Shown: positions 51,501 through 59,700 of the stretch, piece after piece
Layout of the letters: each line of letters opens with the position of its first letter
Position numbering within the stretch: position 1 is the stretch's first letter
From: Desulfobulbaceae bacterium
GTDB lineage: Bacteria > Desulfobacterota > Desulfobulbia > Desulfobulbales > VMSU01
Direction of reading: 5' to 3'
Assembly (NCBI GenBank): GCA_013792005.1
Contig: VMSU01000190.1
Span: forward strand, 29,611 to 93,610
DNA length: 64,000 nucleotides
Notes under the pieces: generated by a model
Told to the model about the DNA's origin: nothing
Database searches by the model: none
The model's input: only the letters and a program-made list of their open reading frames with translations
Program-made: the position numbers and the translations under genes

Positions 51501-53738
51501 GACTTTATCCACCTGCTCGGCGTTAATTCCCCCCACGGCCAGCAGTTTGCCATGGGGGATATCATCGGCTGCCTGTAATGATTCAATGATGCTGTTGCCA
51601 ATCCGGATGTAGGAGAGGACATCCTCTTCACCTCCTGCCAGGGTGACGGCCCCTGCTGCTTCAAGCGCGGCCAGTTCTCCGGTGCTATGGCCGACCACGG
51701 CATCCGGCCTGATGCTTAAGTCGGTGAGAATCCGAAACAGGGCTCGGTTGGCGGTACTGACCGCATCCGCCGCACCAGCCATGGTGAAGATGGTCTTTTC
51801 TGCCTCGTGATGCTCACCTGGTGGAGGGAAGATAAACGAGCTGGGCAATAGGCCGTTTTGAAGTCCGGCATAGGCCCGGTCAAGCAAGTCGAAGCAGGAG
51901 CGCGCCTCTGGAAAATATCGGCAGAGGTCAGCCAGCATATTAACATATTGCGAGCCCTCGCCTGGAAAGAGAAAGGCTACTTTGCCGTTTGGGGCGAGTT
52001 GGTCCTCGAAAAAGAACAGACCGCTTCTGTCTTTGATCTGTTTACGAGCTGGGTCCGCCAGAATTTTTAAGACATGGCGGAGCTTTTTTTCAAGGTCTGA
52101 CCGATTGTTTACGATCATGGCTAATCGGGGTCCATCTTTTTCTAGTTTGCTGTTGACAGTGAAGCTCATGTCCGCGAGTGAACTGGCTAGCGCCTGTGGC
52201 GAGTCGAGCCAGGTGGAAAAATTTTGAATCGTCCTGATCAGAGTGTCTCTCGTGCTGCCGCTAAAGACAAAGAGTTCGGCCTCCCATTCACTATCAAGTC
52301 CTTGTTCTATCTGGTTGTTTTCGTGGTGTTCCTCAAGGACTACATGGGAGTTGATGCCGCCAAACCCGAAGGCGTTGACTCCGGACCTGCGCGGATACCC
52401 TTCATGGCCATGGATCCACGGTCTGGTTTCGGTGTTGATGTAAAATGGGGTCTCTTCAAGGTGAAGATCGGGGTTAGGGGTGTCGCAATAGAGTGTCGGA
52501 GGTAGCACCTTGTGGTGAAGAGCCAGGGCGGTCTTGATAATTCCGGCGATGCCAGCCGCTGGGATGAGGTGGCCGATCATCGATTTGACTGTGCCGATGG
52601 CGCAGCGAGATGACATTTCGTCCCGCGAGCCGAAGACAGTGCGCAAGGCCTTAATTTCAGTGGCATCGCCTAAAGGGATGCCGGTGCCGTGGGCTTCGAT
52701 CAGCTCGATGGTTTTAGGATCAATTCCTGCGGCATCATACGCTCGACGCAGGGCGAGGACTTCGCCGTCAAGCCGGGGTGCAAGTAAACCGGAACCCCGT
52801 CCATCGCTGGAAGAACCGACACCCTTGATTACCGCATAGATTCGGTGCTGGTCCCGAATCGCATCGGACAACCGTTTGACCACTATCATACCGATGCCTT
52901 CGCCCAGCATGGTGCCGTCGGCATTCTGATCAAAAGGCTTGAGATGCGGTTGGCGAGAGAGCGCGCCGAGGTGGCTGAAGATCATGTGAATAGGGGCATG
53001 GGTCGAGATTTGAACCCCACCGACAATAGCGGCGTCGCACTTGTGCAGGGTAAGATCGTCGGTGGCAATTTCGAGTGCCAGCAGACAGGAGGCACAGGCG
53101 GCATCCATAACCAGATTGCGGCCATGCAGGTCAAGGCGGTTGGCAATGAGGCCTGCCACCAGATTATGGCAGAGACCTGGCGCGGTTTCAGGAGAAAATG
53201 GGGGAAGTTGGATTTTAAGTTTTTCTTTGAGCAGGGCGAGATCGGTGTCGGTGTATTCTGGGTGCAGTTGCCGCAGGAGGGCTATGGTTTGGTCGATGAC
53301 GACGCTGTGTTGCATCGCTGACATGAATCCCCGGTTGACATAGGTACCGCGGCCAAGGATGACTTCAGTTTTTTCCCGGTTGATGGGTAAGGTGGGAAAG
53401 CCGGCGTCAACCATGGCGGCATAGGCCACTTGCAGCGCCATGAAATGTTCTGGTTCAGCGCCATCAATGGCCCGTGGCATGACCCCGAACTCAGAGGGGC
53501 GAAAAGGCGGCAGGTGATCAAGAAAACCACCCATTCTGGAATAGACCCGATCATTGGCCGTGCTGTCTGGATCATAGACTTGATGCAAGAGATTCGTGGA
53601 CGGCGCCTCACCGATGGCGTCGACTCCGGCGACGATATTGTGCCAAAAGGCTTGCAGGCTTGGGGCCTTCGGAAAAAAACAGGCCATACCGACGATAGCG
53701 ATATCAGCGCTGGTGCGGGTCAGGTCAGGTCGGCTCAT
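48591..53738 (-). CDS. PfaA-like lipid/polyketide synthase with KS-AT-ACP-DH-PPTase domains
   Basis: This 1715-residue iterative type I synthase has domains in order. Ketosynthase (about 8-480) with Cys215 in DAACASC, EAHGTG and SMIGH. Acyltransferase (about 580-880) with Ser685 in VGHSTGE. A Pro-rich linker leads to one ACP (about 1080-1150) with Ser1113 in LGIDSIKRVEIL, the signature of Pfa-type ACPs. Then a hot-dog DH-like domain (about 1190-1450) with DHTLGGAVS. A C-terminal phosphopantetheinyl transferase (about 1590-1715) has GIGIDIEP and WCSREAAIKALGG. It starts by a four-base ATGA overlap with the upstream synthase, with AAGGAG before it. The built-in PPTase should load both ACPs. Confidence 0.92.
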   Translation of the reverse strand: MSRPDLTRTSADIAIVGMACFFPKAPSLQAFWHNIVAGVDAIGEAPSTNLLHQVYDPDSTANDRVYSRMGGFLDHLPPFRPSEFGVMPRAIDGAEPEHFMALQVAYAAMVDAGFPTLPINREKTEVILGRGTYVNRGFMSAMQHSVVIDQTIALLRQLHPEYTDTDLALLKEKLKIQLPPFSPETAPGLCHNLVAGLIANRLDLHGRNLVMDAACASCLLALEIATDDLTLHKCDAAIVGGVQISTHAPIHMIFSHLGALSRQPHLKPFDQNADGTMLGEGIGMIVVKRLSDAIRDQHRIYAVIKGVGSSSDGRGSGLLAPRLDGEVLALRRAYDAAGIDPKTIELIEAHGTGIPLGDATEIKALRTVFGSRDEMSSRCAIGTVKSMIGHLIPAAGIAGIIKTALALHHKVLPPTLYCDTPNPDLHLEETPFYINTETRPWIHGHEGYPRRSGVNAFGFGGINSHVVLEEHHENNQIEQGLDSEWEAELFVFSGSTRDTLIRTIQNFSTWLDSPQALASSLADMSFTVNSKLEKDGPRLAMIVNNRSDLEKKLRHVLKILADPARKQIKDRSGLFFFEDQLAPNGKVAFLFPGEGSQYVNMLADLCRYFPEARSCFDLLDRAYAGLQNGLLPSSFIFPPPGEHHEAEKTIFTMAGAADAVSTANRALFRILTDLSIRPDAVVGHSTGELAALEAAGAVTLAGGEEDVLSYIRIGNSIIESLQAADDIPHGKLLAVGGINAEQVDKVIGDSHDFLCLAMANCPHQFVLCGTDETITKAETSLRRLGAICQVLPFQRAYHTKRFQAALQRLRRLYEAAPFQRPEIPLYSCLTADRYPDQPEEIRHLALEQWVKPVRFHQTINTMYADGVRIFLEIGPRANLTGFVNDILKDQPHCAVATNAHHRSGIKQLLHALGMAAAHGVPMELSKLYSHRQAIKIDFTLQTLPDTAPGGIVLNRDLPLLQLDGVDLSFLTKQTPMESTAVKDMPSPPQVSATHPTNPVMDQYFQTMERFLDIQRQTMEGFLGSSSGEHERVVKTPATPPVSSSVATRPADPTPTPTHQQNPPAAPSSPLPVAPSPTIKAKTLLLRLVSERTGYPEEMLALDQDLEAELGIDSIKRVEILGALGKELEGFDDNRSEQLNRLRTLGEIISFLEQPLQSEVNRHTLIDHVAKVVDKTEVELESVLDLDRDIFLQDHTLGGAVSRDDKSLHGLAVMPFTMSLELLAAAAAELFPGKNLSGFRSVKSLNWIIFKKRQLQITVLAQKTKESNQGLARLFIGPRHAGQAAMEGTVLFSDALSRGISEEDDQADPSWTADGIPDQLYPLALFHGLAFQNIGKVRRWGKGGAAATLTIQHHVPLFRDKSSDLLSSPLHLDAAGQVVGLWAAHFIPNQYVIFPVAAEEIDFYAAANSNDTTCLTKSATEGDAIRSDIILSDEDGSLKCRIKGLRHKRINMPEYLHHFRGSRDVMLSRPWPLPHNQPIDNSCLACSILSAGQLDFTGADGDVLREVIAHIILSRQERKLWYGLSYPETRRTEWLLARLACKEAIRRLLCQQGCKDVWPADIIIVADEKGQPQANGPWIEKLRWTPRISLSHSQGNVVALAARLSDSGGIGIDIEPFRVVDTEFTKIAFKPKEMTLLAGLPEEATEWRLRLWCSREAAIKALGGLTDQTLTITEINRQNGSVCALVSVNGSEQGRMLTITSFQQDGLICAVCIDSD

Positions 53739-56700
53739 ATAACGTCTCCTTCGCTGGTGTGTCCTGCTTTTTCAGTCAATCGGTTTAGTTCCTTGCTGCC
53801 AGTGGCTTCCAGTCGCTCGATCATACCTAGCAGGACTCCTTTTTGGTCGATAAAATAGAGGTTAAAGATAATCCCATGTTGGTGAACGCTTTCCACCACC
53901 TCCAGCTGACAAGACACCTCTGTCACCAGAGAGAAAGGCTGGTACAAATGGACTGCCGCCATGGCTGACGGGAGCATGGTCATGTCCCGATGGAAGCGGG
54001 TCCAGATCAGGGCCAATTGCAGCCCGCCATCCAGCAGGATGGGGTCGGTAAGCCAATTTCCTGTCGCGACATTCTGCAGGCATTGCCCAGGTTTCGAGGT
54101 CTTGAGAGTTGCCCGCAGGCCGTGGTCGTTAATCCCCTCGATAGAGGTGATGCATTGAAACAGAGGACCATGAAAGAGCCATTTGTCATAGGTCTCATTT
54201 ATGGACATTCCCAACGGGTGCAGTTCACCAAGCACGGGTAGGGGGCGGACGGCAACAGGCGGTGGGGACTGATGCAACTCCGCGATGCCGCTATAAGAGA
54301 GGCGGCCCCCTTCCTCTGTCGAAATCCCGAGTGTAAGTCTTCGGAAGTTGTTTCCGGTTGTGGTGGTCTCGTGAGCCGAAATTACGATTTGGAGACGCTC
54401 CTGTTCAATGACAATACCTTTCAGCACTCGGACCTCGCGTATCGCCGTGACCTGCCAGCCGGGGTTGAGGGTGGCGGCTGTCTCTGCCATGATTTCAACA
54501 GCTACGGCGGCCGGCAACACCGGCCTGCCATCCAGACGGTGGTCATCGAGATAGAGGTGTGTTTGCGGATCGAGTGTCAGTGGCACAAGGGTGGGGTGAT
54601 TATCATTATGGTGTGGGGTAATGCCTTGCAGTAGGGGGCAAAGAGTCGATGGCGCAGGGAGGTTGGCCAAGGCAACCCAAGGGCCGTCACCGAGCAGGAT
54701 TTCGACTTCGTTCTGTTGTCCGTAGGTTATCTCTCGAACGAAGGCTAAGGCCCCTTCATCCTGGCCCACCAAGTGCACCTGACGCTTTAAAAATTGCTCT
54801 TGGACCTCCGGGGTTGCCATGCCGGAGCCAGCCCATGGCCCCCAGTTAAGGGCAACGGATCGTCCCGACCAGTGTCGATTCAGCCACAGCGCAGTCTTAT
54901 TCATTACTTCATTGGCGGCAGAGTAATCGCATTGGCCCCGGTTGCCAAATGTGCCAGCGACCGAAGAGAAGAAGGCTACGAATCGTGGCGCTATTGTTGG
55001 CAAGGCGTTGGCAATGGTCCAGGTACTGTTGGCTTTAGTGAAGAAGACCCGTGCGAACGACTCCCATTTTTTATCAACAAATAACTTATCCTCAATAATG
55101 CCGGCGCCGTGAATGATGCCGTCGATGGCGCCGTATTGCTGATGAATGCTGGTCAGGAGCGCCGAGAATTTTTCTGAGTCGTTGACGTCGACCTGGTGAT
55201 AGACGACCCGACTGCCCGCCTGTTGCATCCTGGTCATTGCTGCGCTGATTTCGCGTTCTGCCAGCAGCCGACGACAAGAGTCTTCAACTTCGGCGATAGT
55301 TAAAGAGAGCTTTTGTTCCTGCGACTGTTTGATAATGGCCTGCTTGATTTCCAGGGCGGAGGAGAGGTGGCTGAACTCTTGGTTGGTACCAGGAGCAGGG
55401 GCTGGTGAGCGGCCAAGCAAAATTAATGTAGGTTGGAACCGTTCTGCCAATTCGATGGCCACCCGGGCGGTAATACCCCGAGCGCCGCCGGTTATAACTA
55501 TCACCCAATCCGAATCGGGATGCAGTTCGGTTTCAGTGACTTGCGGCAGGGGCGCCAGCCGTCCGACTAAACCGTAACGGTTGCCGCCGAACAGGCCGAT
55601 CTCTACGTGTTCGTCAGTGGTGATCAGTTCAGCAAAGAGAGAGTGGGCAATGGTTTCGACGGGGTCGGCAGGTGAGGTGTCAATGACTTTGACCCGGACT
55701 TCCGGCCACTCAATCGCAAGGGTCTTCATGAAACCAGACAGCGCGCCTTGCCCTGGGAAGAAATCTTGTTGATACGCATCGTCCAAACCGAACGTGCCGC
55801 CCATGGCGGTTGCGGCTGCCACCACTCCCCGGGAGTCCTTGAGATCATCTGCAAAGTATTGCAGGAGTGCAAACATTGGCTTGATGTCGGAAATCAAGCG
55901 CTGCTGCCATTCGGCGGCATTTATCTCGGCAAAAGGAGCAGGCATCGGCTGCAAGGGAGAGAGGTGGATGAAGCCGCTGATTCCGGCATGACGTTTTTTG
56001 ATTAGGTCGGCCAGCGACGCGGTAGCGGTTTGGTCCAGAAAATATTCCGTCCAGTTTCCTGCCAGCTGGCGCTGTTTACAGGATCTGAGCAGCAAAACTT
56101 CACAGCCATTTTCGTGGAGAGTTCCGGCCAAGGTCTCAGCTATGCCGTGGCCGTCATCGGTGATCAGCAGTGGATAGCGTTTGGGTAAGGGTAAGGTCTG
56201 GGACGGCAGAGGCATAGGGCTGGATTCTACCACACAGCGAGGCAAGAAGGCAGGCGGGGGCTGAACAGAAGTCACTGGTTGAGGAGCTGATGAAAACTCC
56301 TGATCGGACAGAGGCGGGTCTTCGGTCCGGGATGGTCTTGTGGGTTCTGGCTTTGTTTTGGCCCAAGACAAGATCTGACGTAAAGTCCGAGCTTTCTCGA
56401 CCTCCGCAGGTGGGACCCCCCTCTCGCCGTCGGTATCGCGACCTTTAAGGAATTCGCCAAGGATCTCTACCCGCTTGATGGAGTCAATCCCTAAGTCGGC
56501 CTCCATGTCGCTGTCCAAGTCGATCATCTCTGGCGGATAACCGGTCCGGGCACTGACTACAGCCATCAATTCGGCCTCGGCGTCGTAAGCAGGAGAAAGG
56601 ATTTGAGTCATCGGTTGGTCTGAGCTGTCGGTCTCATTGTTCACTGGGAGCGGCTCAGGCGGAGTCACTCGGTGATCATCACTTGTTGTTTGGGGTATAC

Positions 56701-59700
56701 TTCTGGTCTCATCGTTTGCGCCAGCAAGGTAGCGCGCCATCACGGCGTGTTGGGTATCAAGAAAATGCCTCATCAACTGTTGAAAACCGATCAGGGCGGC
56801 ATCTCGGTTTTCCAGCGAAGGATGAGACGCCGAAGAGACGACAGTTTGGTCGGTTGCTGATTGAACGGGATGGTGAATTGGTTTGCGGATAACGTCGTGA
56901 AATTGAAAAGGAGTAAGAGGCGGCAATGCGGGCTTGTCAGCCGGTCGGGCGCCGGAGCCATTAACGAGCCAGGTGGTTGGGGAGAGTTTTTTTTGGGGCT
57001 GATCGCATTTTTTAGTGAGCCGACCTGCAAACAGAGGGACAAGGTCGATTGGTGTTCCATGAATAAAAAGCTCGGCAAGGGCGAAATGCAATTGAGTAAA
57101 GGCAGATCGACCCCGTTGATTAGTCACGACAGCTAGGTGAGGGCGATCTCCCAGGATTTTGTCGACCAGGCCGGTGAGCACTCTGCCCGGACCACACTCC
57201 ACAAAGATTCTCGCCCCGGCCTGATACATGTTTTCGATCTGTTCGACAAAGCGAACCCGGTTGACCAGGTGATTGACCAGACTGTCTTTGATTGATGCGG
57301 GATCAGTCGAGTGGGGCGCTGCGGTGACATTGGAATAGACCGGTAATTTCGGCTGCTGGATGGGCACTGATTTTAGGTAATCGGTCATCGCCGCGCAGGA
57401 AGGTTTGATCAATGGGGAGTGGAAAGCGCAGCCTACCGGAAGCTGCCTGACTTTGATCTCCTGATGTTCAAATCGTTTCATCGCTGCCTGAATCGCCTCC
57501 GTGGCGCCGCTGATGACCACTTGGTCCGGGGCATTGATGTTGGCGACCCATACTCCAGGGATCTCGGCTATTAATGATTCAACACTGTTGGCATCGGCTT
57601 CAACTGCTGCCATGATTCCGGGGGCGTCTCCCGTACCTTCCAGGATGAACCGGGCTCTGGCTTCTGAGAGGTGGAGGAGGTCTTCTTCGCCAATGGCCTT
57701 GGCAACGCATAGGGCAACATATTCACCGTAGCTGTGGCCGGCGACCATGTCTGGAATTACCCCCAAACGATGAAGCAGATGATAGATGGTAAGATCGGAT
57801 GTGCCCATGGCCGGTTGAGCGGCAGTGGTTTGGGCAAGTTCCGCAGCCTGTTCACGTTGTTCTGCTGTGGTGAATACCTGAGCAGGAAAGATTACAGAGG
57901 AGAGCGGTGTTGAACGCCGAGCAGTGAGCAGCATGTTGCTCCGCTCGAACAGTTCCTGGACCCATGGAAACTGGATGGCCAATTCCGCCATCATGTTAAC
58001 GTACTGTGATCCTTGGCCAGGAAAAAGAAAGGCGACCTGCTGGCCTGCCAGGGAGGAGTTCAAACGGTAAAACAGGCCACGGGGGTCAGTAAAGTGCTTG
58101 GGGGAGTTGTTAAGTTCTGTCAAGGCCTGGTCAATTTTGGCTAGCAGGTCTTCAGTCGAGTTGGCGATGAGGGCAAGTTTCGCCATCATGCCCTTGTCGC
58201 TGGCAGGATGAGTTGAGTTTTTCAGTGTATTGGCATGGGAAAAATCTTTTAAGGAGGCGGTTTTCGATTGATTGACCACGGTCTTGAACTGATGGAGCGC
58301 CTCCGACAAAGTCACTCCATCAGTCGCTTGCCAGCAGAAAAGCTCTGTCGGCCAGTCCTGATAGGATGCAGAAAGTTCCGATTGGTAATAGGAGCCAAGG
58401 TATTCCTCAAGAACGGTATGGTAATTGGTGCCGCCAAAACCAAAGGCGTTGACTCCTGCCCGGCGTGGATGCTCCGAGCGGAACCAGGGTCTCGGATCCC
58501 CGTTGACATACAAAGGGGACCCCGCTTTTTGCAGGCCGGGATTGGGCGTTTCAACCCCCAGAGTGGGCGGCAACACCTTATGATGCAGGGCCAGCGCTGT
58601 TTTCACCAGACTGGCCAGGCCGGCAGCGGATTTGGTGTGGCCGATCATCGATTTCACGGAACCGATAGCGCAGTTGCGGGGAGTTGTGTTTTCAGCCTGC
58701 AGGACCTGGGAGAGAGACTCTATCTCAATCTTGTCGCCTTCGACTGTGCCCGTGGCATGAGCTTCCATAAGTTCTACCGTTGCTGGTGAAAATCCGGCTT
58801 TGGCGTAGGCCCGTTTGAGGGCCCTCATCTGACCCTTGACGCCAGGCGCGGTTAAGGAGCGATCACGACCGTCGCTTGAGGCTCCCATTCCTTTGATTAC
58901 CGAATAAATTTTGTCTCCATCTCTCTCAGCGTCGGCCAGCCGTTTTAGGACTACCGAGACAATGCTTTCACCGATGACGATGCCGTCGGCCTTGGCATCC
59001 AAGGAGTTACACACCCCTCGTGGTGACAGGGCATGAGTCTTGGAAAAACACATGTAGGTAAAGGGGTTTTGCATACAGTCGGCGCCACCGGCTATTGCCA
59101 GGTCGCAACTACCGGTCTCTAGTTCCTTGACCGCACTGTACAGGGCGGCAAGAGAAGAGGCGCAGGCTCCGTCAACCAGGGTATTCATCCCACCAAAATC
59201 AAAACGGTTGGCGATTCGTCCGGCAGCAACGTTCATCAGGATGCCGGGGAAGGAGTCCTCGGTCCATTCTGGGAGATGGCCATTAAAATGTTTAACAATA
59301 TCATCTGCTTGATTACCAAAAAACATGGGGAGCATGGTCCTGAAGCTATAGAGCTGGGCCAAGTCGCCGGCACCGCTGATCCCCATGGTCACCGCGGTTC
59401 GTTCTCGGTCAAAAGGTCGGCGGTCATAACCGGCGTCACGGAGGGCATGTCGCACCGACTCCAAGGCCATGAGATGAAGCGGTTCAACAGAGGGGATCAT
59501 CTTGGGCGGCATGCCATAGTTCAGGGGGTCGAAAGGGATATCGTCCAGAAAGGTGCCCCATTTTGCGTAAATCCGGTCAGGAGTATACCGGTTTTCGTTG
59601 AAGAGAGCGGTGAAGTCCCAGCGCTCTTTGGGAATCTCCCGAATGGCGTTAACCTTGTTGACGATGTTATTCCAGTAGTGAGTTGCATCCGGGGCGAGAG